Positions 31,655-42,553 of a DNA stretch of 64,000 bases are shown here, piece after piece (the first letter of the stretch is position 1; each line of letters starts with the position of its first letter). The notes below the pieces were generated by a model. The model worked only from the letters and a program-made list of their open reading frames with translations. It did no database searches and was not told where the DNA came from. Position numbers and translations under genes: made by a program. Source of the stretch: Gemella haemolysans (GTDB taxonomy: Bacteria; Bacillota; Bacilli; Staphylococcales; Gemellaceae); contig NZ_CP050965.1 in the NCBI RefSeq assembly GCF_012273215.1, forward strand, positions 1,899,001-1,963,000. The letters run 5' to 3'.

Positions 31655-33526
31655 ATGGATAAATTATTTTCATCAAAAATATATATAAATCATAGATTTA
31701 AGCTAATTATGGCATTGGATTTATTGACAGTAATATTGGGAGTTGTAGCATCTATATTTTTGGGTAAGGCTTCGGATCCATTTTCTATGTTGAATGACCA
31801 TCACGTAGAAATAGCCGAATTTTTAGTGATTTCACTTGTGGTTTATACAATTAGTTTTTATTTGTTTGGTACTAATAAATCACTATGGTCTTACTTAGGT
31901 GTAAATGAAATAGTAAATATCTGTTTTTCAGTAGTACTAGGGGATTTAATCACTAGTATTTTATACCAATATATGCTTCCTGATACATTTTCAAATGTTA
32001 GGTTTGCAATTTTTTCACCGTTATTAATAATCGCAGGAATGATGTTTATAAGAATGCTTTACCGTGCTTTACGAGAAAGAGAAGCGGGTAAATATGGTGC
32101 TAATTCTTATAAGAACACATTTATAATAGGCGCAGGAGATGCTGGGTATATCTTGTTAAAAGAACTATCTAAAAACAATATTTTCCGTGCCAATGTAGTT
32201 GGGCTTATCGATGATAACAGAAAAAACTCTGTAATTAGTGGGGTTACTGTTGTTGGAACAACATATGATATGCTAAAACTTATTCCGAAATACGAAGTAG
32301 AACAAGTATTTTTAGCTATTCCTTCAATTGGAGCATATGATAAAAATAGAATATTAAACGTACTAAAAGAAGCGAATGTTACTGTTAAAGTAATGAGCTC
32401 AGGTATTGCTGTAGAGGATGGAGAAAGTATTTCTAAACACTTAAAAGACGTGTCTATTGAAGATTTATTAGGACGTGGTGAAGTGAAACTGTCTCAAGGT
32501 GAGATTCGTTCATATATTAAAGGGAAGAGTATTCTTGTTACTGGTGCTGGTGGTTCAATCGGAAGCCAAATTGTTCGAGAAATATTTAAATTCAAACCTA
32601 GTCAACTCGTTTTAGTAGATGTTAATGAGAATGCATTATACATGCTGGAGCGTGATTTAGATTTTGAAAAATCACATAGTAAAGAATATAACGATATACA
32701 ATATATTTCAGAAATAGTAAGTATTCGTGAGAAAGCAGCTTTAGCTGAGGTGTTTGATAAGTATAAACCGGATGTAGTGTTCCATGCGGCAGCACATAAA
32801 CACGTTCCTTTAATGGAACGCCGTCCACAAGAAGCGATAAAAAATAATGTTTTCGGAACGAAAAATGTTATGGATGTGGCGATTGAAAAAGAAGTAGAAA
32901 GATTTATTATGATTTCAACTGACAAGGCTGTAAATCCAACGAATGCGATGGGAGCTTCGAAACGTTTAACAGAGATTATCTTACAATCAAAAGGTAATAA
33001 GTATAAAACAAAATTTGCTGCGGTTAGATTTGGTAATGTACTAGGTTCTAATGGTTCTGTAATTCCTATCTTTAAAGAACAAATTAAAAAAGGTGGACCT
33101 ATCACAATTACTCATAGAAATATTATTCGTTACTTCATGACGATTCCAGAAGCTGCGCAGTTAGTATTGCAAGCTGGGTATTACGCAAGTGAAGGTGAGA
33201 TTTTCCTACTAGATATGGGAGAACCCGTAAAAATAATAGATCTTGCGACAAACTTAATCAAACTATCAGGATTAGAACCATATAAAGATATCGATATCGA
33301 AGAAATCGGTCTAAGACCTGGTGAGAAGATGTATGAAGAGTTATCATTAGACTACGAAAGTAGTGAAAAGACTGATAACCAAATGATTTATAAAAATACA
33401 ACTTTAGACATTGATGTAGACGAATTAGATAGAAAACTAAACGAATTAAAATCAATGTTAGGACATTCAACAAATGAAGAAATACGTAGCAAGTTGTTTG
33501 AGATAATAAATTGTTATAATGGATAA
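31655..33526 (+). CDS. CapD/PglF-type membrane nucleotide-sugar 4,6-dehydratase
   Basis: 623 residues. Four N-terminal membrane helices (1-about 125), a first NAD-binding domain (NTFIIGAGDAGYILLKEL), then an extended SDR domain with ILVTGAGGSIGSQIVREI and the family-specific active-site STDKAVNPTNAMGASKR, where Met replaces the usual Tyr. Likely converts UDP-GlcNAc to the 4-keto-6-deoxy sugar for capsule or glycan synthesis. Alone here, with no other capsule genes beside it. Confidence 0.9.
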   Translation: MDKLFSSKIYINHRFKLIMALDLLTVILGVVASIFLGKASDPFSMLNDHHVEIAEFLVISLVVYTISFYLFGTNKSLWSYLGVNEIVNICFSVVLGDLITSILYQYMLPDTFSNVRFAIFSPLLIIAGMMFIRMLYRALREREAGKYGANSYKNTFIIGAGDAGYILLKELSKNNIFRANVVGLIDDNRKNSVISGVTVVGTTYDMLKLIPKYEVEQVFLAIPSIGAYDKNRILNVLKEANVTVKVMSSGIAVEDGESISKHLKDVSIEDLLGRGEVKLSQGEIRSYIKGKSILVTGAGGSIGSQIVREIFKFKPSQLVLVDVNENALYMLERDLDFEKSHSKEYNDIQYISEIVSIREKAALAEVFDKYKPDVVFHAAAHKHVPLMERRPQEAIKNNVFGTKNVMDVAIEKEVERFIMISTDKAVNPTNAMGASKRLTEIILQSKGNKYKTKFAAVRFGNVLGSNGSVIPIFKEQIKKGGPITITHRNIIRYFMTIPEAAQLVLQAGYYASEGEIFLLDMGEPVKIIDLATNLIKLSGLEPYKDIDIEEIGLRPGEKMYEELSLDYESSEKTDNQMIYKNTTLDIDVDELDRKLNELKSMLGHSTNEEIRSKLFEIINCYNG

Positions 33527-33527
33527 A

Positions 33528-33568
33528 AAAGAGAGCGATTCAAAGATGATTTTGAATCGCTCTCTCTA
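33528..33568 (+). terminator. Strong terminator after the CapD-like gene
   Basis: AGAGAGCGATTCAAA and TTTTGAATCGCTCTCT form a 15-bp stem with a five-base loop. Confidence 0.85.
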
Positions 33569-33579
33569 GCCATAGGAAT

Positions 33580-33635
33580 GACTCGAAAATCAAGATTTCG
33601 AAGAAATCGATTTTATCGAATTCCCCACTAGCTAG
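33580..33635. repeat. Hairpin related to the dispersed repeat
   Basis: GGAATGACTCGAAAATC ... GATTTTATCGAATTCC is palindromic and resembles the right hairpin of copies A-C, with a central ATTTCGAAGAAAT. More diverged than the full copies. Confidence 0.5.
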
Positions 33636-33653
33636 TGGTAGAGAGTGGCATTT

Positions 33654-33884
33654 TTATTTTTCTAAGTTTTTAGTTTTTTTATCTATATAGTTAGTTAGAG
33701 CCCAAGATAATACTATAGGTAAGATTGAATAAACAAATTGGAACACTGATAATATGGTTTTATATTTTTGTGTAAAATCCGGACTAACTGCTCTATCTAA
33801 TATTAATAATAGTACGATACCAAATAACAGATAGAATACTAGAAATATATAATATCTTTTTTTAATTTTTTCTGTGTTAAACAT
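33654..33884 (-). CDS. Small two-helix membrane protein, 76 aa
   Basis: Starts MFNTEKIKKRYYIFLVFYLL; two membrane helices and a Lys-rich tail (YIDKKTKNLEK). GGGGT lies 7 nt before this ATG; a longer frame from 33968 adds 28 unlikely residues. Function unknown. Upstream (33885-34244) I see only AT-rich DNA with a -10 (TATAAT, 34203) for the LysR gene. Confidence 0.6.
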   Translation of the reverse strand: MFNTEKIKKRYYIFLVFYLLFGIVLLLILDRAVSPDFTQKYKTILSVFQFVYSILPIVLSWALTNYIDKKTKNLEK

Positions 33885-34244
33885 AAGATACCCCCTGAAA
33901 CGCAATTGTGTTTTAATTACCAACAACATTATGAAAGAATTATCCTCCGCACTTTTAACATAACACAAAATATTAAAAAATAAAAGACTGATAAAATCAT
34001 TGTTTTTATGGTATAACGAAAGTTAGTGATGTTATTTGAAGAGGTAGTCAACATAACGTTACTTAAAAGAAGATATAATGATTGAGCACTGATTTCAAAA
34101 GAGTAAACTTTTGAAGTTGGTGTTTTTTAGTTGTTTTAATTTGATATACTGTTTAAAGAAACTAATACTGTGTTGTAGTTGTTAAATTAATACTATTTAA
34201 GTTATAATAATATTGTAAGAGATTTAGAGGATGGGGGAGTATTT

Positions 34245-35141
34245 ATGGAATTTAGACAGTTAAACTATTTTATTACAGTTGCGAATAAAAGAAGTTATTC
34301 TTTAGCGGCCAAGGAATTATTTGTCACACAGCCTACATTAACGTTGGCAATAAAGAAATTGGAAAAGGAATTTAAAACTACTTTATTTGAGCAAAATAAT
34401 AGACGTTTAGAGCTAACAGAAAGTGGGCAAATGCTCTATGAGAAAGGTATTGTTTTATTGAAATCATATAATAATTTAATCGATGAAATGAATGCATCTA
34501 GTGAAGAAAGTAGAGAGGTGCTGAAGGTAGGTTTAACAGTATTATTTGCAATTCAATACATGGAAGAAATTTCAAGTTTTATAGCTAGACATCCAAAGGT
34601 TGAGTTGAGTCTAATTCAACATGGTTCGAAACAATTACAAAGGATGGTTGCTAATGGTGATCTAGATTTAGGATTACTTTCTTTTCCACAGTATGAGAAA
34701 GATATTGTTATGAAACCTATTGAAAGAAAAAAGGCTTCGTATGTTGCTGCGATTGTAGTTCCTTCTAATCATCCTTTGGAAAATAAAGAAGAGATTACTA
34801 TTGAGGATCTAAAGGATGTGAGAATAAGTTCACTTACAAAAAATTATGTCCTAGGAAATGAAATTTGTGTGAAGTGTAGGGAGAGGGGTTTTGAACCGAA
34901 CATTGTTTTTGCCGATGATAATTGGACTGTTCTTGTAAAGAGTATTTCGATTTTTGATAGTGTGGCTATATTGCCTGCTGAGTTCGAAGATATTAGTCAA
35001 TTCCAAAATACGAAGTGGATACCGTTAGCGGAAAAGATGGAGTACAAGGTAGGAATTGCTCATAAAAAAGATGAAGATGTTTCTGATATAGGAAAACTAT
35101 TTATAGACTATATACTCTCAGAAAATATAAAGAAAAAGTAG
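34245..35141 (+). CDS. LysR-family transcriptional regulator
   Basis: 298 residues. The N-terminal winged HTH (MEFRQLNYFITVANKRSYSL, then AAKELFVTQPTLTLAIKKLE) is typical of LysR, followed by a periplasmic-binding-like effector domain. Its target is unclear: it converges on buk, so it may regulate the pdh-ptb-buk operon only by proximity. CynR/CidR-like; the effector cannot be read. Confidence 0.88.
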   Translation: MEFRQLNYFITVANKRSYSLAAKELFVTQPTLTLAIKKLEKEFKTTLFEQNNRRLELTESGQMLYEKGIVLLKSYNNLIDEMNASSEESREVLKVGLTVLFAIQYMEEISSFIARHPKVELSLIQHGSKQLQRMVANGDLDLGLLSFPQYEKDIVMKPIERKKASYVAAIVVPSNHPLENKEEITIEDLKDVRISSLTKNYVLGNEICVKCRERGFEPNIVFADDNWTVLVKSISIFDSVAILPAEFEDISQFQNTKWIPLAEKMEYKVGIAHKKDEDVSDIGKLFIDYILSENIKKK

Positions 35142-35162
35142 AAAACATAGAAAAAGGAAATG

Positions 35163-35338
35163 GGGTTGACCCAAAAGTCCTAGATTTTAAAAAAAAAGTT
35201 CACGAGCAAACTCATAGACGCAGTGGTTTATTGATATCTAAATTCGCTTTATAAAAGCTTTTTAGCTATCTAATAAACTGTGCGGGGGTGACTCGACAAA
35301 ATCGATTTCTACGAAATCACGATTTTTGAGTCACTCCC
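35163..35338. repeat. Dispersed intergenic repeat, copy C
   Basis: Between convergent LysR and buk genes. It has the same two hairpins as copy A; the right one (35284-35338) matches copy A almost exactly. The best-preserved of the full copies. Confidence 0.85.
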
Positions 35339-35387
35339 ACTACCCTTTTTATAGACCATACACATAGTAGTTTAAAGTATAGTAGTT

Positions 35388-36452
35388 CTATTTTTCGAAG
35401 ATATTATATTTTTCTTCGTTATTAAGAACTCTCAGTGCGCCTGATGCTAGAGCCTGCATTTCTTTTTCACCTGGGATAATGAACAACGGAGCGATAAATG
35501 TAACTCTTTCTCTAACTTTATCTGAGATAAAATTAGAACGTGCTATTCCACCGGTAAGAATAATAGCATTCACTTTTCCTTTTAATACCGTAGCTAATTC
35601 ACCTATAGCTTTTGCTATTTGATAAGCCATTGCTTCTAATACTAGTTTTGCTTTTTCATCACCATTATCCATAAGTTCATGGATTTTTCTGGCATCATTT
35701 GTTCCGAAGTATGAGACAAGACCACCTTTTTTACGTGTAAGTTCTGTCACTTCAGATTTAGTTTTTTCATAGCATAAGTTAATATATTGTTTAAGTGGGA
35801 TTCCACCAGTACGTTCGCTAGAAAACATTACTTCGTCATCCGAAATAACATCGACCATACGTCCATTTTCATGCGCACTAGAACTAGAACCACCACCGAC
35901 ATGAACGACTATAAAGTTTCCCGATTCGTAAGGGATATTTAACTTATTGGCCACATCATGAGCAACAGCTCGCATATTAAGTGCGTGGCCGACACTTTTT
36001 CTATTGATTAGGTTTGAACCAGAGATACGAGCAACATCATTCATTTGATCGACGGTAACAGGATCATATATGAAAGAAGGTGCAGACTCAACACCAAATT
36101 TTTCCGCAACACTCTTAGCAAGTGATGCACCTAGATTAGAGGCGTGTTCTAATAGAGGTCTATTTTTTAAACAATCTATAAGATTCTCATCTACAAGAAT
36201 AGCCCCAGCATCTACTGGTGGAAGAAGACCACCACGCCCCACAACTGCATCAAACTTATGATTAGGTATCTTCTCTTTAATTAGTAATTCAATATCAGTT
36301 AATCTAAGAGGTAGTTGCTCGAAAATATTATTAAATGGCTTTAGTTGTTCTAATGAATAGGTAATCTCATGTGAGAAGATTTCTGTAGTGTTTTCATAGT
36401 ATGCAACCTTAGTAGAAGTTGCTCCTGGATTTATAACGAATATTTTTTTCAT
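35388..36452 (-). CDS. buk: Butyrate kinase
   Basis: 354 residues, acetokinase/ASKHA fold: phosphate-binding FVINPGATSTKVAYYEN, VVGRGGLLPPVDAGA, and the FIVVHVGGGSSSSAHENGRM motif. Converts acyl-phosphate plus ADP to the acid and ATP. It starts 1 nt after ptb, forming the Ptb-Buk pair that draws ATP from acyl-CoA made by the dehydrogenase complex upstream. Confidence 0.93.
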   Translation of the reverse strand: MKKIFVINPGATSTKVAYYENTTEIFSHEITYSLEQLKPFNNIFEQLPLRLTDIELLIKEKIPNHKFDAVVGRGGLLPPVDAGAILVDENLIDCLKNRPLLEHASNLGASLAKSVAEKFGVESAPSFIYDPVTVDQMNDVARISGSNLINRKSVGHALNMRAVAHDVANKLNIPYESGNFIVVHVGGGSSSSAHENGRMVDVISDDEVMFSSERTGGIPLKQYINLCYEKTKSEVTELTRKKGGLVSYFGTNDARKIHELMDNGDEKAKLVLEAMAYQIAKAIGELATVLKGKVNAIILTGGIARSNFISDKVRERVTFIAPLFIIPGEKEMQALASGALRVLNNEEKYNIFEK

Positions 36453-36453
36453 A

Positions 36454-37359
36454 TTAATTCTCCTTATCTGCTAGTAGTGCTAGAATTAACGAGTATTTTT
36501 TTTCGGTATCAGAAGCGGAGCGTGATGTTAGTACGATTGGAACAGTTGCTCCAAGTATCAATCCAGCCATTTTGGCTTCTGCCATTAGTATTAGTGATTT
36601 AGAAATACCGTTACCAGAAACTATGTCAGGAACTACTAGAACATCAGCGTCTCCTTGGATATTCCCTGCATACTTTTTCTCTTGTGCAATATTTTTATTA
36701 AGTGAGATATCGAGTGATAATGGTCCCTCAACAATTAGTGTTTCATTATTTTTGAAGTGTTTAGAAATTTCATCAGCTTCTACCGAAGATTTTTGTTTAG
36801 GATTCACTACCTCTGCGGCAGATAACAGACTGAATTTTATTTTTTCATAACCAAGAGATGTAAAAATTTTAGAAGTTTCTTCGATTATTTTTATTTTCTG
36901 TTCTTCAGAAGGTTCAAGAATCATTCCGCCATCAGTTATACCTAGAAGTTTATTATATTTTGGAATATCTAGTAATGCTAAGTGGAAAAGGACAGAACTT
37001 TTTTTAATTCCTGTTTCTTTATTTACTACTTCTCTTAAAAGCGTTGAAGTAGGAAGATTTCCTTTCATAATAAAGTCAGCTTTCCCCTTTCTAACTAACT
37101 CTATACCTTTTTTTGCAGCAGATACATCATCTTCTATATCTATGATTTCAAAATTACTGTTTTTAGTATTTATATCTAGTAATAATTCATCTATTTTTTC
37201 TTTAGAATCTATTAGAATAGGCACTAAATAGCCTTTGTTAGCAAACTCAAAAACGCTATGAAGAGCATGATCTTGAGCAGCTTTTATAACGACGATTATT
37301 TTAGGTTTAGTTATTTTTGTTTTAAAAATGTCATCTAGTTGATTAAAACCTTCTAACAT
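36454..37359 (-). CDS. ptb: Phosphate butyryltransferase
   Basis: 301 residues of the phosphate acetyl/butyryltransferase family (FIMKGNLPTSTLLREVVNKE, ITDGGMILEPSEEQK, VVPDIVSGNGISKSLILMAE). Converts acyl-CoA and phosphate into acyl-phosphate for Buk. GAAAGGAG precedes the ATG; 73 nt after the E3 gene. Confidence 0.93.
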   Translation of the reverse strand: MLEGFNQLDDIFKTKITKPKIIVVIKAAQDHALHSVFEFANKGYLVPILIDSKEKIDELLLDINTKNSNFEIIDIEDDVSAAKKGIELVRKGKADFIMKGNLPTSTLLREVVNKETGIKKSSVLFHLALLDIPKYNKLLGITDGGMILEPSEEQKIKIIEETSKIFTSLGYEKIKFSLLSAAEVVNPKQKSSVEADEISKHFKNNETLIVEGPLSLDISLNKNIAQEKKYAGNIQGDADVLVVPDIVSGNGISKSLILMAEAKMAGLILGATVPIVLTSRSASDTEKKYSLILALLADKEN

Positions 37360-37432
37360 AATTTTCTCCTTTCTTTATGAAGAAAGAAACAGAGAAGTTA
37401 AACATCCCTGTTCTTTCTTTAAAAGTTAAATT

Positions 37433-38842
37433 TTAGGAATGAATTGCTTTTTTTAGAATGATATCGGCTGCTTCAACCACGACTTCATTAAGTGAAGGGT
37501 GTCCGTGGATAGTTAGAGAAATATCATCAACTGTCAGTCCTTGTTCTACCGCGAGAGCTAATTCTGCGATTAGATCACTAGCTCCTGGACCAACGATAGC
37601 TGCACCGATAATTTTATTGGTGTTTTTTATTGCGACTATACGGACGAATCCTTTACTTTGAGAAATCGATAAAGATCTTCCGTTATGTCCGAATGAATAT
37701 TGACCAGTTACTACTTCATAACCTTTTTCTTGTGCTTGAGCTTTTGTATATCCTACGAGTGCTATTTCAGGTGTAGTAAAGCATACTGTTGGGATGGCAA
37801 AGTAGTCGACTATTGCCGATTTGTCTCCATTTAATGCTTCAGCAGCGATTTTTGCTTCATACATTGCTTTATGAGCTAATGTAGGGCCTTCTACGATATC
37901 ACCAATAGCAAATATATGTTCTTTAGTCGTTCTACGTTGTTCATCAACTTTAATTAATCCGCGATCTGTAACTTCAACGCCGGCATACTCTAAGCCAAGT
38001 TCGTCGAATTTTGCTTTTCTACCAACAGATACCAAAACATAATCTGATTCTATAGTAAATTCTTTTCCATCAACAGAGTAGTTCGTGATGACAGAATTGT
38101 CAGTGCTTTTTGCGTTATTAGCAGTGGCATTCGTGATAATTTCTACACCTTTATTTTTTAGTTCTTCAATTACTACATTGGCTATATCGTCTTCAAAAAC
38201 TCGTAAAATTTTTTCTGTTCCTTCAATGATAGTAACTTTTGAACCAAGTGAAGCATATGCTCCAGCTAATTCAATACCAATGTAGCCACCACCGATAACA
38301 ACTAGTGATTTGGGTACTTCAGTAAGATTTAAAACTTCAGTAGAACTAAGTATGCGATCTTTGAATTTAAATCCTTTAATTTCTATCGGTTGTGTTCCAG
38401 TTGCGATAATAGCTTCTTTAAAATGATAAGTATTATTATGGAATTCGTCTAAAATTACGCTGATAGTTTTATCGTCTATAAAATTAACCTCACCATAAAT
38501 TACATTAACACCATTCTTTTTCAATAAGCCTTGAACACCTTTGTGTAAAGTTTCTACAACTTCTTCATTTTTCCAATGTTGCGTCTCAACAAAGTCTATT
38601 TCTGCATTATCAACTTTTATTCCACGAGATGATTTTTTTATTTCTTCAAATTGATGTCCTACAGATATGAGAGCTTTTGAAGGGATACAACCACGATGTA
38701 AACAAGTTCCGCCCACTTTTTCTTTCTCGAATAGGGTAACTTTTTTACCTAGTTGAGCTAATTTAATAGCTGCGACGTAACCACCAGGGCCGCCACCAAT
38801 GACAATAGTATCTAGTTCTTGAATAAAATTTCCTACTACCAT
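37433..38842 (-). CDS. pdhD: Dihydrolipoamide dehydrogenase (E3)
   Basis: 469 residues. FAD site TIVIGGGPGGYVAAIKLAQL, redox disulfide GGTCLHRGCIPSKAL, NAD site VVIGGGYIGIELAG, C-terminal active His/Glu in TIHGHPSLNEVVVEA. Reoxidises the lipoyl groups of E2. Start preceded by GGAGGGA inside the end of the E2 gene region. No N-terminal lipoyl domain. Confidence 0.93.
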   Translation of the reverse strand: MVVGNFIQELDTIVIGGGPGGYVAAIKLAQLGKKVTLFEKEKVGGTCLHRGCIPSKALISVGHQFEEIKKSSRGIKVDNAEIDFVETQHWKNEEVVETLHKGVQGLLKKNGVNVIYGEVNFIDDKTISVILDEFHNNTYHFKEAIIATGTQPIEIKGFKFKDRILSSTEVLNLTEVPKSLVVIGGGYIGIELAGAYASLGSKVTIIEGTEKILRVFEDDIANVVIEELKNKGVEIITNATANNAKSTDNSVITNYSVDGKEFTIESDYVLVSVGRKAKFDELGLEYAGVEVTDRGLIKVDEQRRTTKEHIFAIGDIVEGPTLAHKAMYEAKIAAEALNGDKSAIVDYFAIPTVCFTTPEIALVGYTKAQAQEKGYEVVTGQYSFGHNGRSLSISQSKGFVRIVAIKNTNKIIGAAIVGPGASDLIAELALAVEQGLTVDDISLTIHGHPSLNEVVVEAADIILKKAIHS

Positions 38843-38844
38843 AA

Positions 38845-40146
38845 TTATCCCTCCACTAACAATAAGTCAGGCTCTGCTAAATATTCTTTAACAGTATTTA
38901 GTGCACGTTGTGCCGTACCACCATCTACGATTCTATGGTCAAATGAGAATGAAAGTTTAAGCATTGGGACAAGTTTTGGTTGTTTGTTTTCATCTGGGAT
39001 GAATGTTTCTTCGAAACGACCAAATCCTAGTATAGCTACTTCAGGTTGATTGATGATTGGTGTAGCCCAGACCCCACTTGTAGCAATTGCTCCAACATTT
39101 GTAATAGTCATAGAACCATCAGTTTGTTTATCTCTGCCTAATTTTCCAGCATGAGCAAGAGCTGTGTTCTCATCTAATTCACGAGCTATTTTGAATAGAC
39201 TCTTGAAGTTAGCGTCCTTAATGTTTGGTACGAATAAACCATGTTCAGTATCGGTTGCGACACCAATATTAATGTAATTCTTATATATTATCTCTAATTT
39301 TTCGTTATCTACAGAGGCGTTTAACTCTGGGAATTTTGCAAGAGTTGCTGCCACAGCTTTTATGAAGTATGCTGTGTAAGTAAGTTTAATATCTCTATCT
39401 TTTGCTATTTGTTTCATTCTATTTCTATGTTCAACAAGTTTTTCAACATTTACTTGGTCTAGAACTGTTACGTGAGGTGAAATAGCCTTACTGTTAACCA
39501 TTGCACGTGCAATAGCTTTTCTGATGTTTGTCATAGGTACTCTTGTAGTATTGTTAGTACTATTTGAAGGAGAAGGTTCAAATTTTGGAACTGCTGCCAC
39601 CTCAGTTTTTTCGCTAATAACTTCGCTCACAACTTGAGGTTGCTGAACTGGTTCAACTTCTTTAACAGTACCGTTATTAAGGTAATTTTCAATATCTTCG
39701 ATTGTAACCAAACCGCGCTTACCAGTTGCAGGCACTAGTCTAAGATCGACACCTTTGTCTCTAGCATATTTTCTTACTCTAGGGATGGCTAATAATCTAA
39801 TATCAACATCAGATGAATTATTTTGTTTTTCTACGGATTTAATAGTCTCGCCAGTTTTATTATCTTCAACTACGGCAGTTTCTTGTTCCTCATGTTTTTC
39901 TACATTTTGATCTGTTTCAATATCAACGATAACTGAACCAACCTTAGCCATTTCCCCAACTTTTGCATAAATTGTTTTGATTGTTCCAGAAACAGGAGAC
40001 GGCAGGGCAACAACAGCTTTATCACTTTGAATTTCTACTAAAATATCATCTTCTTTTACAGTTTCTCCGACTTTAAAACCCCATTGAATAATTTCACTTT
40101 CATGAAGACCTTCTCCACTATCTGGTAAAATAAATGAATAAATCAT
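38845..40146 (-). CDS. pdhC: Dihydrolipoamide acyltransferase (E2)
   Basis: 433 residues. One lipoyl domain ([20 protein letters not shown], lipoylated Lys in DKA), an E3-binding domain ([20 protein letters not shown]), and the acyltransferase core ending in [19 protein letters not shown] chose ATG 40146: the GGAGGGA site overlaps the alternative ATG at 40161. Core of the complex; one lipoyl domain only. Confidence 0.92.
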   Translation of the reverse strand: MIYSFILPDSGEGLHESEIIQWGFKVGETVKEDDILVEIQSDKAVVALPSPVSGTIKTIYAKVGEMAKVGSVIVDIETDQNVEKHEEQETAVVEDNKTGETIKSVEKQNNSSDVDIRLLAIPRVRKYARDKGVDLRLVPATGKRGLVTIEDIENYLNNGTVKEVEPVQQPQVVSEVISEKTEVAAVPKFEPSPSNSTNNTTRVPMTNIRKAIARAMVNSKAISPHVTVLDQVNVEKLVEHRNRMKQIAKDRDIKLTYTAYFIKAVAATLAKFPELNASVDNEKLEIIYKNYINIGVATDTEHGLFVPNIKDANFKSLFKIARELDENTALAHAGKLGRDKQTDGSMTITNVGAIATSGVWATPIINQPEVAILGFGRFEETFIPDENKQPKLVPMLKLSFSFDHRIVDGGTAQRALNTVKEYLAEPDLLLVEG

Positions 40147-40164
40147 ATTAAGTCCCTCCATTCA

Positions 40165-41142
40165 TTAAAAGTCATAGACTTCTTTAACTTTATTAACGAT
40201 GTCTGCTGGAGTAGGTAGCCAATATTCTTCGGCTAAACCAAATGAAAATGTAGTATCGGGTGATGTAACTCTTCCAACAGGCGCATCTAAATACATAAAT
40301 GCACGTTCAGAAATTTCTGATAGAAGTTGTCCAGCAACCCCAGCTTGACGTTGCGATTCTTGAACTACTATTACACGTCCTGTTTTCTTAACAGAAGATA
40401 TAATAGTTTCCATATCGACAGGAGAGATAGTTCTAAGGTCAACAACTTCAACAGAGATACCTTCTTTTTCTAATTGTTCAGCAGCTTTTAAGCTATAGTG
40501 AACCATAAGACCGTATGTAATGATTGAAACGTCTGTTCCTTCTCTAACAACACTTGCTTTGTCTAATGGTACACGATATCCTTCGTCTGGAACTTCGCCT
40601 TTAATTGAGCGATACATTCTAAGATGTTCTAGGAATATAACTGGATCATTACTTTCGATAGAAGAAATTAGTAAACCTTTTGCATCATAGGGATTACTAG
40701 GAATTACTACACGAAGTCCAGGGATTTGAGCTAAAATTCCATCTAAACTATCTGAGTGTAATTCAGGAGTATGGACAGGCCCTCCGAATGTAGAACGTAT
40801 AGTAACTGCCATGTTTCGAGTATTTCCTGAACGATATCTAAAACGAGCTAATTGAGAGTATACCGCATCGAAACCTTCTAAAATAAAACTTAGAAATTGA
40901 ATTTCAGGGATAGGTCTAAATCCTTCAGCAGCTAATCCAATAGCAAGTCCCAAGATACCTGATTCAGCTAAAGGAGTATCTAATACTCTTTTATCTCCAT
41001 ATTTTGCCTGTAAACCATCTGTAATCCTAAAAACTCCACCGTTGACCCCGACATCTTCACCGAATATTAAAGTTTTTTCATCAGTTTTTAATTTGTAATC
41101 AAGTGCTTCTGTGACTGCTTGCGCAATAGTTTTCTCAGACAT
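40165..41142 (-). CDS. pdhB: Pyruvate dehydrogenase E1 component, beta subunit
   Basis: 325 residues. [20 protein letters not shown] and [20 protein letters not shown] match the PdhB type closely, better than branched-chain E1-beta. The start at 41142 lies 1 nt after the E1-alpha stop, with GGGAGG upstream; the longer frame to 41208 overlaps pdhA. Confidence 0.9.
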   Translation of the reverse strand: MSEKTIAQAVTEALDYKLKTDEKTLIFGEDVGVNGGVFRITDGLQAKYGDKRVLDTPLAESGILGLAIGLAAEGFRPIPEIQFLSFILEGFDAVYSQLARFRYRSGNTRNMAVTIRSTFGGPVHTPELHSDSLDGILAQIPGLRVVIPSNPYDAKGLLISSIESNDPVIFLEHLRMYRSIKGEVPDEGYRVPLDKASVVREGTDVSIITYGLMVHYSLKAAEQLEKEGISVEVVDLRTISPVDMETIISSVKKTGRVIVVQESQRQAGVAGQLLSEISERAFMYLDAPVGRVTSPDTTFSFGLAEEYWLPTPADIVNKVKEVYDF

Positions 41143-41143
41143 A

Positions 41144-42250
41144 TTAGTTCGCCTCCCTTTGTTTGTATATCTCGATTTGTTCTTTAATGTTTTGGGTAGG
41201 AATTTCAAACATATTTTCTAAAAATGTTGAAACTTTTTGTTTTTCAGCTTTGTTTATTGCAACCATCGCTTCTTTAATTTGACGTTTTACATCATCGATG
41301 GTTTCTTCTTCTATTTCGCTATTCCATAATCCTTTTTTCTCAAGATATTTTCTTAATCGAATTAGTGGATCTTTTTTCTGCCATGATGATACTTCTTCAT
41401 CAGTACGATAACGAGTTGGATCATCTGACATAGTGTGTGGTCCTAGACGATAAGTAAATGCTTCGATTAAAACTGGTCCATGCTCAATTGCGTATTCGCG
41501 TGCTTTAGTTACAGCGGCATACATAGCTAATGGATCCATACCATCTACTTTTATACTAGCAATACCAGCAGCAACCCCTTTTTGTGCTAGAGTTATTGCT
41601 TTAGTCTGTTTAGATATAGGAGTAGAGATACCATATCCATTATTTTGTAAAATAGTAATTAAAGGAGCATTATACACTCCAGCAAAGTTTAATCCTTCAT
41701 AGAAGTCTCCTTGAGAAGATCCACCATCTCCACAAAATGCTAGTACAACATTATTTTCCCCTTTTAGTCGTTTTCCAAAAGCAACCCCAGCAGCATGTGG
41801 CATCTGTCCACCTACAATAACTTGAGGAGAGAAGGCGCATAATGATTCAGGATATTGGTTAGCTTTTAAATGACCTTTATACCATAAAAAAGCTTGTTCT
41901 ATTGTTAAGCCGCGAATAAGTAGTGGCGGAATATCACGATAGGTAGGAACAAGAAAATCATTTTTTTCAAGGGCGAAGGTTGTCGCTAATTGACTAGCTT
42001 CTTGACCACCGGCAGGTGGGTAGTTACCTAGAGCCCCTTGTCTATTTAAAATAATTACTCTCTCGTCATATGTTCTACCAAAAACTAGAACTTTCATTAA
42101 TTCCACTAGTTTTTCATCACTAATATCAGGAAATAAATCTGGATTAGTAACTTCACCATCTTCGTTTAGAACTTGATACATAGGGAACAATTCAGCTGGT
42201 TTCTTTATCGAATCTTCGAATGTAAATGGTCCTTGTTTAACAATTTTCAT
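41144..42250 (-). CDS. pdhA: Pyruvate dehydrogenase E1 component, alpha subunit
   Basis: 368 residues. The thiamine diphosphate site is [18 protein letters not shown] ... [21 protein letters not shown] and [13 protein letters not shown] fit PdhA. First gene of a leftward operon pdhABCD-ptb-buk with a cre-like site before it. A branched-chain keto-acid dehydrogenase is the alternative, because ptb-buk often accompany bkd genes. Confidence 0.88.
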   Translation of the reverse strand: MKIVKQGPFTFEDSIKKPAELFPMYQVLNEDGEVTNPDLFPDISDEKLVELMKVLVFGRTYDERVIILNRQGALGNYPPAGGQEASQLATTFALEKNDFLVPTYRDIPPLLIRGLTIEQAFLWYKGHLKANQYPESLCAFSPQVIVGGQMPHAAGVAFGKRLKGENNVVLAFCGDGGSSQGDFYEGLNFAGVYNAPLITILQNNGYGISTPISKQTKAITLAQKGVAAGIASIKVDGMDPLAMYAAVTKAREYAIEHGPVLIEAFTYRLGPHTMSDDPTRYRTDEEVSSWQKKDPLIRLRKYLEKKGLWNSEIEEETIDDVKRQIKEAMVAINKAEKQKVSTFLENMFEIPTQNIKEQIEIYKQREAN

Positions 42251-42279
42251 AATTTATCACTCCTTAAATTTCGTATTAT

Positions 42280-42307
42280 TGAAAACGATTTCTATACTTT
42301 AATTATA
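42280..42307 (-). promoter_or_regulatory. pdh operon promoter -10 with catabolite-response (cre) site
   Basis: TGAAAACGATTTCT (plus strand 42280-42293) fits the cre consensus TGWAARCGYTWNCW with one mismatch. The minus-strand -10 TATAAT is at 42307-42302, so the cre overlaps the likely transcription start. CcpA control of the operon is predicted. Confidence 0.65.
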
Positions 42308-42553
42308 ATGGATTTATACAAAATTTACTAATTGTATTTTTTTATAGTAATATTAAAAAAATTTATATTAATTAATTGTTACTTAATGATACAGATTAAT
42401 ATTTTTGAGGATATAGCTTTGAATTATCTTTGATATTTCAATAGATGAATAGAGTGTGGTATAATATTTAAGTGAAACAAATAGGAATGATTTACGAGGT
42501 TTAAACTATTAAGATTATATAGTTTACATCTAAATTGATAGCGAGGTGATTGA

